Shown here: positions 1 through 10,940 of the stretch, piece after piece | Layout: each line of letters starts with the position of its first letter | Numbering within the stretch: the stretch's first letter is position 1 | Source: Pictodentalium vernedei | Taxonomy: Eukaryota > Mollusca > Scaphopoda > Dentaliida > Dentaliidae | Assembly (NCBI GenBank): GCA_031216915.1 | Contig: CM062294.1 | Location: 28,024,985 to 28,088,984 of the forward strand | DNA length: 64,000 nucleotides | Reading direction: 5' to 3' | Translations under genes and position numbers: made by a program | Notes under the pieces: model-generated | Told to the model about the DNA's origin: nothing | The model's input: the letters and a program-made list of their open reading frames with translations, nothing else | Databases searched by the model: none

Positions 1-458
1 AGGGCCAAGGCAGACGCCGGTCTCAATGTGCCATAACTTTTTTCTATATTCTCTTGCTTTTTACGCATGTAACGGCATTTCTGCAAACATGGACGGAAGA
101 AAAAGTGGGTGACCAAGCCCCCCCCCCCCCCGTCCCCCTTGTGCGCCCATTTGGTTCCGAGGCTCCTGCACCGTCAGGGAGAGCTTCACACATTGTACCC
201 ACCCACTGCTATGATGAACATGCTGCAAGGCATGTGGTAGAATATGACAGACTCGCGGATAGTGGGACTACTACATGTATGTCCAAACTGATTTTGGACA
301 ACTCAGCCCCAAAACTCAAACATTGTCATGGAGGAGCATTGAACTGAATAAGTGAAACAGATGGAGGATGTGGTGAGAGGGCAGTGAGTGAGAGGAGCGC
401 GAGATGTGTGTGGGATAGAGCGATACGGAGAGGGTCAGGAGACGGGAGGGTCAGGAGA

Positions 459-462
<4 letters not shown>
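1..462. other. unassigned, low-complexity edges
   Basis: I see no gene here. There is a poly-C run near 118-131 and an ordinary AT/GC-mixed sequence. Short open frames exist in this stretch, but none shows a protein motif or splice context. Confidence 0.5.
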
Positions 463-517
<55 letters not shown>

Positions 518-552
518 CCGACCGACCGACCGACCGACCGACCGACCGACCG
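463..552. repeat. (GA)n and (GACC)n microsatellites
   Basis: An uninterrupted (GA)n tract runs to about 514 and passes directly into a (GACC)n tract to about 552. A compound purine-rich then GC-rich microsatellite like this forces artificial open frames (RERERE, TDRPTDRP), which should not be annotated as protein. Confidence 0.95.
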
Positions 553-1125
553 GGTGTTAGCTTTGAAAACAGGGCACTGTGATTCTGGACGCATCCCTTT
601 AAACACACAACGTAACTACAACGTTGTAGTTATGCGGTGTGTTCGTTGGGATCATACAAGCCGCAAAACGGCAATTTTAGGCGAAGTGGAGTGGGGGTGT
701 ACCCATCTCGTCGGTGGGGGTCCGGTAAAACTTTTGTTTTTTAAAGAGTCAAAGGATTCTTCGATTTTTAGCCGTAAACTTAAACTTTACTTTCAAAATA
801 TGGTCACTTATTCTCGCGTGGGGCCCGCAATTTGCGCAGCATACAATTGCCTACTAAACTGCCACAAACATGACAGACAGGAAAGTATTTGTGGGCCCTT
901 GTTAAAGGTGAACTTTAACCCAGGGACCGGGCCCCCAAAAACCCCGGGCACCCGGGTTTACCACACTGGCTCCACCCCTCCTATCAATGGTCCCGGAGAA
1001 CAACGGCGAGATGTTGAGATCGTACTGCATCTAAATTGTTCAGTTACCATGCCCAAAATAAGAATGGTGAAACTCCGTGCCAATAATGATATCTTTATAA
1101 ATGTGAAAATCGCAAGATCAAATCC
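553..1125. other. unassigned
   Basis: No gene, repeat relation or strong signal recognised. One frame stays open to about 1204, but its translation shows no domain and it ends inside the A/T-rich degenerate repeat that follows. Confidence 0.4.
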
Positions 1126-1137
1126 TCATGTTCGAGT

Positions 1138-1356
1138 TGTTTTCACATATGCAGTAAAAACGTTTTTACAAATGCAGTTTCATTTTTTATTACATTTGCA
1201 GTAAAAAAGTTTTTCACAAATGCGGTTACACTTTTTTCAACTTTTTTTTACATTTGGTCCATTTTTTCCACATATGTGGTTTTTTATTACATATGCGGTT
1301 GATTTTTTTTTTCATTTGCAGTTTTTCACATATGCAGGATTTTTTCACATATGCGG
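1138..1356. repeat. degenerate short tandem repeat (CATATGCAGT/TTTTT)
   Basis: About nine degenerate units alternate a T-rich stretch with a motif like CACATATGCAGT or CACAAATGCGGT. Spacing varies from about 16 to 30 bases. It is a diverged minisatellite. Confidence 0.7.
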
Positions 1357-1433
1357 GTTGTACAACGCCATCATCCTAGGATGGATGACGCACGTGTTCG
1401 AAATAGACTGGCCAGTGGCCATTACATAAACAC

Positions 1434-2360
1434 AGGTGCAGGTGACTGACAGGTTTGATAAACAAAAGTCAGAACACTGTCGAACAGGTGGCTAATTACA
1501 CTGACCCGAACTGTGACCTTAGATGAACGTGTTCTGAGATTTCCCTAAAAAATCGATTCAGTCTAATTAAAACTAATTTAAAACCAATTAAAACATCAAT
1601 TGAAAAAATCAAGTAAAAAATTAAAAAACAATTTTTTTCTTTTTTTTAAATTAAACAACAACAAACAAACAAATAATTAAAATGACGTCATCGATGCCTT
1701 CTCTGGCTGCTCTTTCGGCAGAAAAGACCAGGAACATCTACACCACTGTCATCATATATTTATTTATGTTTCATGTCATATACTGCTCAGGAAGCCGGAG
1801 TACCCAGAGAGAAACACCAAGCATCGACGAGCAACTGTCAGCTCCTCAACATTCTAACTCCGTTCGAGCTGCGCTCGAGCAGGGTTACAGCGGTTGAAGA
1901 CATGTGCACAATCGACGTGCAGTACGCCTTAGTGCACGGTGTCATCGTGCTCCCATGTAGAAAACGGGATAAAGTGCCTTGCCCAATGTCACAACATGGG
2001 TCGTCCCGGGCGAGGATCGAACTCGAGACCTCTAGTATAGAAGTCCATCAGTCTACCACTGAACCACCGGGCTCCCTGTCATTATATAAACCCAACTAAA
2101 GGTGATTAACAGGTTTGATAAACAAAATAGAACCATTATCGAGATTAATGGACAGGTGTTAACTGACATGACACGAACGTGAGCTGATATTTCCCTGAAA
2201 ACGATTAAATATAATTAAATCTAATTAAAAACAATCAAACAAAATTGAAAACAATTAAAACATCAGTTTTAATAAAAAAAACTTGAAAAAAAAAACAATT
2301 CAAAAACATTAAAAAACCCACCCTCCCCCTCCCCAAAAAACAAACAATTAAAATGACGTC
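1434..2360. repeat. pair of ~270-bp direct repeats flanking a SINE
   Basis: The sequence at 1434-1690 (a block with CAGGTTTGATAAACAAAA, then ATTTCCCT, then A/T-rich AATTAAAA runs, ending AATTAAAATGACGTCA) recurs at about 2096-2360 in the same order and orientation. A minus-strand SINE lies between the copies. The arrangement is a tandem duplication of about 660 bp per unit that has since diverged by small indels. Confidence 0.75.
1770..2078 (-). mobile_element. tRNA-headed SINE (minus)
   Basis: The shared SINE body reads here in reverse. Its tRNA-like head lies at the right end (2078 downwards), with an A-box-like GGTTCAGTGGTAGAC and a B-box-like GAGTTCGATCC. The conserved body follows (TGTGACATTGGGCAAGG-type, then CGTACTGCACGTCGAT-type, then CCTCC...GTA). 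Its 3' end is worn and no clean target-site duplication was found. The open frame across it is a property of the repeat. Confidence 0.85.
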
Positions 2361-2761
2361 ACAGAGTCCTGCGACTCCTGCGCGTCAGAAGGGGGTAGTT
2401 GGGGAACATACTTACTACTGACGGGAAACACCCGTCTCATTATGGAGGATCGAGACTACATGTGTTATATCGTCAGTCGTTATACACTATTGAAAATGTT
2501 CATGATCTTGGCTTCCAACAAAACACAATGAAAATAATTAACTAGTTGATAAGTTAATACTACAGTCAATATAGGATCAGAGGACCTGTACAAATTGTCC
2601 ACATGTATACACAATATACGCCTGCTCTAGGGCCCACAATTCATGCTAGTATCAGAATCAATTCTCGCAATTTATTCTCGCAAGAAAAACAAGGAGAATC
2701 AACTCTGATCCTCAAAATATATTCATTTGAGTTTTATCGAAGATTCTGAAAAGATCCTTAA

Positions 2762-3320
2762 AAACCTGACGATATCTTCTTATTTTCGCTCCCTCATAAC
2801 AAGGCAACACTTTGACATAACAGTGATATTTAGGGGCATATAGGCAACCAAGACTTCATTAAAATCTACTGCTAAGGCATTTTTAGTTCCATCAGCAACT
2901 TCATCAAAAGTCAACGAAACGGCCCAAACTGGCCAGCGCTATTCTCAAAAAATGCCAATTAAATTAATTTTCGTTATTTGTTCATTTTCTGTCACAAAAA
3001 CATAGGTTATGACCCTTAGTTGGAACGAGCTCATCGCGCTCGTTCCAATGAGGGGTCATAACCTATGTTTTTGAGACAAAAAATGAAAAAAATTAGTTAT
3101 TGAAGAATTTTTTTTTTGCAAGTGTCGTCTGCTTTTCATGTTAGGTAAAGGGTTATAAACCTGGCGATATCTTCTTATTGCTGCCCACTCATAATAAGTC
3201 AACACTTTGACTTAGCAGGGATGGATAGGGGCATACATGGGCATATATACCTCCAAAACTTCACGAAAAACTACTGCCAAGGCATTGTTAGTTCCATTTT
3301 CAAGACCACCAAAAACCTGC
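2762..3320. repeat. tandem duplication flanking MITE-A copy
   Basis: A block starting AACCTGACGATATCTTCTTA at about 2764 recurs at about 3160 as AACCTGGCGATATCTTCTTA, followed in both by CAACACTTTGACnTA and GGGGCATA. The two copies flank a MITE-A element. Confidence 0.75.
2911..3156. mobile_element. MITE-A copy (foldback, worn ends)
   Basis: A central inverted repeat (arms reading AAAACATAGGTTATGACC and its complement around a GAGCTC-containing loop) lies at about 2997-3082. The right end reads GTTAGGTAAAGGGTTA. The TTAA flank is mutated and the left CCCTTTACC end is lost. Confidence 0.8.
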
Positions 3321-3675
3321 GTCTTCGAACATGTGGTCTACGTGTGTATGCAAGACAATAAATTAACGGAAGTTGGATTGGAACTTCAGTAAATATATAA
3401 ATTTGTGGGTTTTTTTCAATGGAGTATGTACTGGTTTCACTCACAAGTGTGTAACAGAACTCTCAAATTTTAAATTAAGAACTGATCATTCTTTCTCGAA
3501 GCAGAAGTGGGCGAGAATCAAAACCGTTCTCGTGAATTGGGACACAGTTTAAGGCCTTCTATCCACTTATTTTGCATATTGTAGAAATATTTAAACGGAA
3601 GCAAAACGTTTCCAAATCCAATGGTAAAAGGGAAGATTGTTAGAATGAAATAAAATACAAAAATGAGATACTCAC
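3321..3675. other. intron-like or intergenic stretch
   Basis: No repeat relation recognised. If the minus-strand micro-exon gene is real, its next or last exon should lie here. One weak option is an acceptor after a pyrimidine run near 3515, leading into a short open end that stops within eight codons. No AATAAA was found close behind it, so I do not annotate it. Confidence 0.3.
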
Positions 3676-3702
3676 AGAGTTTCCTCCCCACGATGGCCAT
3701 CT
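3676..3702 (-). CDS. candidate 27-nt micro-exon (secreted peptide gene)
   Basis: On the minus strand a long pyrimidine-rich acceptor ending CCCTGTTTACAG is followed by 27 nt and then the donor GTGAGTAT. In the phase set by the upstream candidate exons (two bases carried over) it encodes DGHRGEET plus split codons, with no stop. Its length is a multiple of three, so including or skipping it keeps frame. What is seen: both splice signals and the open phase. What is inferred: membership in the same gene as the signal-peptide exon 13.7 kb away. Alternative: a chance pair of splice-like motifs. Confidence 0.4.
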
Positions 3703-4225
3703 CTGTAAACAGGGAAAAAATATTAATTTAAAATTCATGCTAGACCTGCATTTTTACATAAACAAACTGTTAAATCGGCACTCACCTCTACCAGGGCTTA
3801 AACCCACCCGGAAATAATAAATCGACTGGACAACTGTCTATCTGACAGAAGCCCCAAAATATATCATTGTTTTTTTACATTATCCGCCCACTTCCTGCAA
3901 CAGCTGGATAATTATTCCCCCTCCCGAAATGAGAGGATATAGTAAATAGCTGCGCCCCTCCACATGTCCTTCCACCCGTCCGGTCTGATGTTTATTTATA
4001 CGATAACTTGAAAATCGTTGTCGGATTTTAATTACGTTTGGTGTGCTACTTCAAATTAACAAAGTATTGGATCAGTTCAATAACCACCATTATTTGATGA
4101 AATAAATTTTGGTGAGTTCTTACCCTTTGTTTAATTTTGCTCAAATTTTAGCGGAGTTCTTTCCCTTTGTTTAATTTGTCTCGAAACTTTATTTCTTTTG
4201 CAATAACCTTAACTGTAGATCTCAG

Positions 4226-4314
4226 ATTCCATTCCAATAAAATTTTATATGCTGCATTTTATCAACATTGTAATGGATAAATTTGAAAACGACAGTGATT
4301 TGTCCGAAACTGAG
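4226..4314 (+). CDS. candidate plus-strand first coding exon
   Basis: An acceptor-like CTGTAGATCTCAG ends at 4225. The exon opens with about 47 nt of leader and then an ATG at 4273, and encodes MDKFENDSDLSETE before a possible donor (GAG|GTAGTT) at 4315. A possible upstream non-coding exon would end at 4111, before GTGAGTTC. The acidic, serine-rich N-terminus is typical of a cytosolic or nuclear protein start, but nothing identifies a family. Only 14 codons are visible and no downstream exon was recognised, so this is weak. Confidence 0.2.
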
Positions 4315-4360
4315 GTAGTTACTGTTCTTTATTTCTTTAACTTTGCTTGTTTTATTGTTT

Positions 4361-4517
4361 TAAGAAATAACTGTTGTTTTCCTTCGGTGTATGCGATATA
4401 AACCGAAAGTTTTCAGCACAAGCTTAATCATAACTCGCTACGCGAGTTATGAAGCTTGTGCTGAAAATTGTCGGTTTATATCGCATACACCGAAGCAAAA
4501 TAACAGTTATTTCTTAT
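4361..4517. repeat. foldback element (~75-bp arms)
   Basis: A long, nearly perfect inverted repeat: the left arm from AAGAAATAACTGTT through CGGTGTATGCGATATAAACC and CAGCACAAGCTT is mirrored on the right. The loop is CGCTACGCG. No second copy was found in the window. Confidence 0.85.
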
Positions 4518-5290
4518 AATTTAATCCGGCTGTAATATTACAATATAAAAACTACGTGAACGAAAAACTTTTAATTTTCGCAAAAGACAATAGTCAAACT
4601 CAGGAAAGTGTGCCACAAACAGGTCACGTCAATCATTATCAAATTGTTTGTTGGTTTGATTTTCGATCGCAGACGACAGATATTTAGCAAGTCACGTAAC
4701 AATATCATTAAAAACATTTTTTTTAAGTTTCCCCAAAATCATGTTTGGATGTATGATCTTTTATTCGTCTCCCACTTCGGTATATTTTATTAAATTCAAT
4801 TGTTCCCGAGAAATCATCATTATATTCTCGCTGACTGGAGGCGATGAAAAATCGATCATTGATCCTTGTTTACAAGCTTGTTATCCATCTATCAGTCTGC
4901 CGTCAATTGGATTGACAATTGGATTGAGTGGGCGGGGCTTCCAGAGTCTTCAAAGTTGGATCGGATGTGCGAACGTGTAGACATTCCAAATCATTACGTG
5001 ATTTGGTTTATACAATTTTGATGACTTTCACGCTGTATGCTTTAAACCAATCAAACGCAGAGGCGGAGCAAATGATTAAATTATTGAATTGTAATTATTA
5101 GTTAGCTAACTTGAAATTATACGTTGGCTAAATTGAAATTATAAGATAATAACCAGTTAGTATCTTGTAATTTCTAGTTAGTATCTTGTATTTACACGAT
5201 AATAGGTGAACGTCAGTTGCGTCTCTAAGCTGCCGTGGGTACCCTTTATTTGTACCAAAATTATTTTAGTCAGCAAAATAAAAGATCCGA
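4518..5290. other. unassigned
   Basis: No gene recognised. Near 5085-5180 the phrases TTAGCTAAC/TTGAAATTATA and TAGTTAGTATCTTGTA repeat two or three times, giving a small degenerate tandem repeat. Confidence 0.4.
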
Positions 5291-5298
5291 TTACTTAC

Positions 5299-5337
5299 TT
5301 TTCTGAGTCTTTCGTCTTGTACTCCCCTCTTTGAATT
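5299..5337 (-). CDS. candidate 39-nt micro-exon (secreted peptide gene)
   Basis: On the minus strand the acceptor TTTAACTTTTTTCAG, which also carries a branch-point-like TTTAAC, is followed by 39 nt and then the consensus donor GTAAGTAA. In the phase inherited from the 35-nt exon at 15651-15617 it encodes IQRGEYKTKDSE plus split codons. It is highly charged, stop-free and a multiple of three long. The splice signals are among the best in the window. Linkage to the signal-peptide exon across about 10 kb is inference. Confidence 0.45.
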
Positions 5338-5564
5338 CTGAAAAAAGTTAAATTATTTACTATTCATTTATAAATATTGTGTATTCTTTTAAATTAAATT
5401 GAATCAGTGGTCTTAGCCACCAAACATTTTTGCTGACCACCCCTATAAAAAAATGATTCTGTGCAACTTTCACAAAACATATGAAGCCCTACATGTACAT
5501 ACTCACAATATAGGCCTACACATGATATAAATACGTCACATTCGCATTTAGAGTACGTAATTTT
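5338..5564. other. unassigned AT-rich stretch
   Basis: No coding or repeat signal beyond the pyrimidine tract (on the minus strand) that serves the exon just to the left. Confidence 0.4.
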
Positions 5565-5705
5565 GCAAAATTGTCTTGGTGGTGGGAGGTTTAGTCCTTA
5601 CAATGATCCTCTAGTCGTTATCCCCTCCTCGACGTCCCCAAAGTGGGAGGAAGAGATAACGACCAGGGGGTCCTAGCTATGAATAGAAGAGGCTCCCGAA
5701 GCCCT
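5565..5705. mobile_element. partial relative of the hAT-type MITE
   Basis: An imperfect hairpin around GTCGTTATCCCCTC and its mirror GAAGAGATAACGAC, next to ATTTTGCAAAATT, matches the central hairpin and neighbouring bases of the element at 42943-43363. The ends were not found. Confidence 0.55.
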
Positions 5706-6329
5706 AACAACGATCTTCCAAATATCATGCCCCCCCCCCCCCCCCACCAAAACCTGGCTCAGGTACCCTGTATTATAGAATCCTGACTACGCGCTTGACG
5801 CGAATAGTCTCAGACCCATTATTAAATAGTTCAGGACTTTACTCTTTATTGCTGAGATTTTGTCAAATCAGCAATCTATGACTGAACATTGTCAATTAGC
5901 GCTAATTGTGGACATAACAAACAGGTGCTTAACGCGATGTGATATGTCATGTTGAATATTTCATAAATCCATTACCCAAAATACTGAAAATTCTTGCGCT
6001 ACTCACAAAAACTCATTAAAATTTTATTTTTTCTTAAAATGTGTCTCAACCCTCCCACCAAAAAGAAAAGAAATTGCCATGGCCCTTCATTGAAACGATA
6101 TCATTGATCTCTCCCTTCGAGTCAAAAGTCATAGCAAAAATATTAATATGAAAATTAATCTTTGACTAGCTCAAGGAATGTCTTTGAAAGGGTCTCTGCT
6201 CTTTGAGTGGAAGATTCATGGTCAGCATGCAAATGCTATGATAACTAGAAAATTGTCATAATAACCAGAAAACTACAGAATCACGGGATCAATTCCAGAT
6301 GACAAAACATACTGGGACGTAAGCATTTC
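5706..6329. other. unassigned; poly-C run
   Basis: A poly-C run of about 16 bases lies at 5731-5746. The rest is AT-rich, with no supported gene or repeat. Confidence 0.4.
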
Positions 6330-6520
6330 GGAACACATATACACAGAACAACACGACCATGGGAATGCCTTAATCGATATGGCACTAGTACCAGCGCGGG
6401 AGGATAAAACGAGAGGCCACAGGCCTCAAGTTTTATTCTCCCGCGATGGCAAAAGTGCCATATCGATTAATCCATTCACACGCGTATGTCGTTCTGTGTT
6501 GATTACACGCCTTCATGTAA
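6330..6520. repeat. foldback element
   Basis: Inverted arms meet around 6420. The inner arms are ATCGATATGGCACT and GGGAGGATAAAAC and their mirrors. Similarity continues outward to CACAGAAC on the left and GTTCTGTG on the right. The 132-codon open frame across it comes from the palindrome. Confidence 0.75.
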
Positions 6521-6689
6521 AAGAAGCAATTATTAGAAGGACACTCAGCAATTCATTTTGTAATAGTCACCATCAACAAAAAGAACACATTTTCTCAACT
6601 TTGCAAGGGGAACCCGTGTTACTATTTTTAGCTGTCGCTAGCGATTCAAATTGTAATTGCGGTGCACGATTCGTAGAACATCTCAGTAA

Positions 6690-6830
6690 AATTTCGCCTG
6701 TATTTAAAAATAGTCCGTCAACGATTTCCGTTCGGCACATGTGTGGGGAAGGAATTTTCATTTTCCGCATGGTTTAGTGTTGCTGTAAATGGGGGTTTCA
6801 TAGAACAGTCTTTAATAATAGCTTTCACGA
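6690..6830. repeat. dispersed repeat shared with 7590-7720 and 8010-8130
   Basis: The phrases GTCAACGATTTnCGTTC, CACATGTG, ATTTTCCGCATGGTTTA and CATAGAACAG occur in the same order in all three places. The 7.6-kb and 8.0-kb copies belong to the tandem block at 7456-8524, so this is a separate, older copy. Confidence 0.75.
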
Positions 6831-6894
6831 CACCACTCGCTCCAAAAAGCCCTGTCGACAAATAACAACATTGGGTTCAGACTTACCTCCCTTT

Positions 6895-7015
6895 GATCAC
6901 TCTTAGAGGTTTTAGGAGATCAGTTACTAAATCGATTCAGTCAGCACAAGTTCATCTAATCTATGTTATGTTCTCATTGTCACATTTTCTGCCTTATTGA
7001 CTCGTCGGCTGAACG
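6895..7015. repeat. dispersed repeat, inverted relative of 15430-15590
   Basis: The phrases GGAGATCAGTTnCTAA, ATTCAGTCAG and ATTGTCACATTTTCT appear here in plus orientation. They recur in reverse orientation at 15590-15430, next to the inverted-repeat minisatellite there. Confidence 0.65.
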
Positions 7016-7455
7016 CGTAGTCTCACACCTTTGCTTGGTAAACCAAGTCGATATGGGCTACTAGCCAGTTCCATCCAAGTAAGATACTTTGATCAGTTTA
7101 TATCCAAACATAGTAAAACTGTTCGGCCGATGTTTACTAGATCTCACGGTTCGGTTTTTCGGTTTGCTGAAAACCGAACCGAACCGGAAAACCAACACAC
7201 TGCTTGACATATCACAATCTTGTAAATACCACTTAGCATTGAAAACCGATACTCCACAATCTGTGGGAAAAACTATTATTCCAAGATCGCCGAATTCATG
7301 TATGAAAAGCATAATTTCTGGCTATATTTTCTGTCATAAAATCTTGTCTTTCTGCCCTTACTTTTCTCAGGCCACCGTATACGTACAGAGTTAATTGTTA
7401 AAACAAATTGGTAACAGAATTTATGTTGCTCACTATAAAAAAGCCTATCCCCCTA

Positions 7456-8524
7456 TTAACCCTTTACCCAACGAATCGGCCACATCCGCGCGCGGAATAT
7501 GCAAATTCAGCAGTTGAAAAAATATTATTATTCAAAATATTTCAACAAAACCATATCATGTGACCCCTCGTTGAAACGAGCTCCTGGTGTTTCGCTTCTA
7601 TTTAAAAACCGTCTGTCAACGATTTTCGTTCCGCACACATGTGAGGAACAGATTTTTATTTTCCGCATGGTTTAAAGTTGCTGTAGATGGGGATTACATA
7701 GAACAGGCATGTAATAAAATGTGTTATTAGATGCTCTTTCACCAGGGATGTGGCTAGAGGGTTTCAGCTGCGGGGGGGGGGGGGGGGGGGGGGGGGAGGA
7801 GGGGGCACAGGTGTAAATTCCAACTGTGAGTGGTTTCGATAGGTGGTTGCACTGCAGCGCTGGGTGATATCTTTTAACCCTTTATCCAACGAATCGTCCG
7901 CATCCGCCCGCGTAATATGCAAATACAGCTGATGAAAAAATATTATTTTTCGAAACATTTCAACAAAACCATATCATGTGACCCCTCGTTGAAACGAGCT
8001 CCTGGTGTTTCGCTTCTATTTAAAAACCGTCTGTCAACGATTTTCGTTCCGCACATATGTGAGGAACAGATTTTTATTTTCCGCATGGTTTAATGTTGCT
8101 GTAGATGGGGATTACATAGAACAGCCATGTAAGAAAGTGTGTTATTAGATGCTTTTTCACCAGGGATGTGGCTAGAGGGTTTCAGCTGCGGGGGTGGGAG
8201 AGGGGGGGGGGTGCCACAGGTGTAACTGTGAGTGGTTTCGATAGGTGGTTGCACTGCAGCGCTGGGTGATATCTTTAACCCTTTACCCAACGAATCGTCC
8301 GCATCCGCCCGCGTAATATGCAAATACAGCTGCTGAAAAAATATTATTTTTCGAAACATTTCAACAAAACCATATCATGTGACCCCTCTTTGGAACGAGC
8401 TCGTCGAGCTCGTTCCAAAGAGGGTTCACATGATATGGTTTTGGTGAAATTCTTTCGAAAACTTTAAAAACATGATATTTAAAATAATAAGTTTTGATAT
8501 CGTCTGCGTTGGGTAAAGGGTTAA
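7456..8524. mobile_element. MITE-A full copy plus two tandem partial units
   Basis: TTAA plus CCCTTTAnCCAACGAATCG starts at 7456, 7874 and 8275 (periods 418 and 401). The first two units carry only the left half of the element, followed by a unique tail with a poly-G run (7772-7797; a shorter one near 8191-8211). The third is complete: a central palindrome around 8400 and the right end GGTAAAGGGTTAA at 8512-8524. The element 8275-8524 is therefore flanked by TTAA on both sides. TTAA target duplications are known for the piggyBac and Kolobok superfamilies. Confidence 0.88.
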
Positions 8525-9094
8525 AAGGACGATAATCCGCCATTTTGAAAAATAACAAGTTGACCATTTGCCAAACCACATTTTATGTTATGGAAAAGTA
8601 CCCTTACGTTTCATTATATCATTCGTATGAAGCTTTCATGTCGATTAAATAAATTAATTTGAGGACGAGTATGTATTGTTGTTTTTTCCTTTTTCTTTCA
8701 AATAAGGCAGGCAGCATTTTTTTATCCCGACCTGATTAGTCGAACACAGACGGAAATCCGTGTAATGTCATCGTTCAAATACGTTGAAATTAACGTCCAG
8801 GAGGACAAAGACATGTAGACATGTTTCTATTTTTTGCGTACGCGTTCATGCAGTCTATTTCAGATTGCCGTTGTCGATACACGTGCTGTGGATTTTATTT
8901 GGAATCATAACTGCGCTTTCTTTATAACAATGCAGAGTTTATGATCTAATAATGCAGAATTATTTCTAAAATAATGCTCAGTTACTTTTCGTTGTGGTCA
9001 TTCATTCGGGCAGCAGCGAAGGTAAAATTAGAAAACGCATGTATTGAGAAATTATTTGATGGTGTGGTGCTTTCTTCAGTTCACTTTCGGGCAA
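8525..9094. other. unassigned
   Basis: No gene or repeat recognised. The ORF-like stretch 8974-9159 runs into repeat H and has no domain. Confidence 0.4.
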
Positions 9095-9700
9095 TTAGAC
9101 AATTTGCTTGGCTGAACAAAATAAAAACAGGGCCACATTTTCATAATTTGCATAATTAGAGTTGGGAGCGTTCATTGGTCAATTTCAAAACTGGACAATT
9201 TGATTGGCCAAACAAAATACAACTGGGTTACATTTGCATAATTTCAGTAGTGACAATTTACGTTATCTGTCCAATTTGGGGTGGGTTATATTGTATTAAT
9301 CTTTTACCGCCATTCATTTTTTATATTATCACTTTTTTGCTTCCAAAACCTAGGTTATGACCCCTCATTGGAACGAGCTCGACGAGCTCGTTCCAATGAG
9401 GGGTCATAACCTATGTTTTGGAAGCAAAAAATGAAAATTTTTAGTTATACGAGGATGTTTTTTCCAAGTGCCGTCTGCAACTCAAGTTAGGTGATGGTTT
9501 AAAAGGGTCATACTAAATAGCTAATTTGTGCATGTGTGTGTCATATGATACAGAGAATATGAAATGAGTGTTTTTCTCATATAATATTTATGAAACTCGT
9601 CCGAATTTTCCGTTTGGGCTCGCCAAAACGGAAAATTCTTAGACTCGTTTCATAAATATTATATGAGAAAAACACTCATTCCATATCCTCTATTTATTAG
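9095..9700 (+). repeat. repeat H, copy 1, with nested MITE-A
   Basis: Repeat H consists of two ~85-bp units. Each unit carries ATTGG, CAATTTGnTTGGC and the octamer-like ATTTGCATAAT, and both are followed by ACGTTATCTGnCC. Next come a MITE-A copy (TTAA at 9296-9299 and 9499-9502, degenerate ends) and a foldback (9556-9690; arms include ATATTTATGAAACTCGTC). The same order occurs at 18320-19440 (reversed) and in 52342-53030. Confidence 0.85.
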
Positions 9701-10004
9701 ATGCTCTTTCACAAATAAACAAAATCTGAGAGTTATTATGTCGTCAAATTAGCGCCTTATTGTCCCTTTAACGATGACAGCAAAACTTATAACAAATCGT
9801 TTATTTTCAAATAAATACTAAATAATCCGGGCAACTCGGTGTGCATCAATTCTTTTGTGTCCGAGATAACTGAGAACATAAAAATGAAAAATTCGCTGAA
9901 AACTAATCGTTTTTTTCTGAAAGTACAAATCTTCGACAACAAAAACAGGTATTGTTAAAATGTTACACTTAACTCTTTGGACACATATTTTACGGCACCA
10001 GCTA

Positions 10005-10060
10005 TATTCTTACTCGAGGAAGACCAATTTAATACTTTCAACGTGCAGCCTCGTGGCTGA
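10005..10060. mobile_element. MITE-D half-hairpin fragment
   Basis: GGAAGACCAATTTAATACTTTCAACGTG-like sequence matches one arm of the MITE-D hairpin at 15778-15815. The other arm is missing. Confidence 0.5.
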
Positions 10061-10221
10061 TTTGTTTACCACACACATTCACAGAGTAACTATATACTTT
10101 TTGAGTTCAGGCCGTATGACGATTCTGTCCCGGAACAGAGTGCTTTCAAGGATCAAAGGGTTTAATATATATAGCAAATTTGCTGGCTTTACCTAACACG
10201 GAAGTCAGACGAGCCTTGCAA

Positions 10222-10533
10222 ATATAATTCTTGATTAACTATTTTGTTTTTATTTTTGCGTCAAAAACATAGCTTATAACCTCTCATTGGAACGAGCTCG
10301 TTCCAATGAGGAGGTATAAGAGACAAAATTGAATAGCGATGGCCGGTGTAACAGGAATGGAAGTCCGTAGGAAAATGAGTCCCTCTGGACTATTATTCCG
10401 CGGACTACTATTCCTAGAAATGTTAGACCTAGGACTATAAGTCCGCGGAATAATAGTCCAGAGGGACTAACGTTCCTACGGACTTCCATTCCTTTTACAC
10501 CGGTTTTGGCTGTTTCGTTGGGTAAAGGGTTAA
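10222..10533. mobile_element. MITE-A copy carrying an inserted MITE-B
   Basis: The left part is truncated, starting at the TTGATTAACTA-like interior. The central palindrome is at 10264-10322 and the right end GGTAAAGGGTTAA ends at 10533. It is interrupted by a MITE-B element (10347-10499) within the phrase that reads GATGGCCGGTTTTGGC in the uninterrupted MITE-A copy near 62855. Confidence 0.85.
10347..10499. mobile_element. MITE-B foldback, CCGG-flanked
   Basis: Almost the whole 153-bp element is an inverted repeat: TGTAACAGGAATGGAAGTCC at the left is mirrored at the right. CCGG borders it on both sides (10343-10346 and 10500-10503), while the uninterrupted target shows CCGG once. This implies a 4-bp target duplication or a CCGG-specific target. 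A longer copy is at 57128-57326. Confidence 0.85.
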
Positions 10534-10675
10534 ATTCGGAATACGATTATACACAGCAATATCGACTATGTCCTTTCGTCTGGGCAAATAAGCACTACAA
10601 ACTACAAAATTCACTGAATATAGAAGTTTTTCTGACAGTACTAGTTTTTAGACCACCCAAACAGGTACTGTGTAA

Positions 10676-10798
10676 TGTCGGCGGTTCTCTCCGGATACTC
10701 CGGCTTCCTCCACCTGTAAAAATGTCGCGGTCATGGTTAGCCATTGTGCATAAATATGTGACCGTAAACATCAATAAATATATATATATATACTGTGT
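10676..10798 (+). mobile_element. 5'-truncated SINE
   Basis: Only the 3' part of the SINE remains: CGGTTCTCTCCGGATACTCC, CTTCCTCCACC, then TTAGCCATTGTGCATAA and CATCAATAAATA, ending in a (TA)n run. The head is missing. Confidence 0.85.
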
Positions 10799-10940
10799 AA
10801 TGTATGACGAAGAAACATAAAAAGTCTGTATACAGCTACGGAAAGCAACATTAGCTACATACCTAGTATCTAGGAAAAATCGCGACATCGACGCCGAAGC
10901 TGCGACGGGTGGTGCAATCTCACAAAATTCTAAGTTCATC

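Noticed and set aside
388-582. Open frame with RERERE and TDRPTDRP
   Set aside because: Translation of (GA)n and (GACC)n microsatellites.
3787-3860. tRNA-like stretch with a GGGTTTAAGCCC B-box-like word
   Set aside because: It does not fold into a convincing cloverleaf by eye and lacks the SINE body; it may be a worn SINE head, so no tRNA is called.
6885-6910. 15-nt micro-exon candidate with GTAAGT donor (minus strand)
   Set aside because: The acceptor is weak, and the donor lies in a GATCAAAGGGAGGTAA word that I believe is common in mollusc intergenic DNA, so the match is probably chance.
7764-8359. Two similar reverse frames with proline runs
   Set aside because: The proline runs are poly-G tracts and the similarity is the MITE-A tandem duplication.
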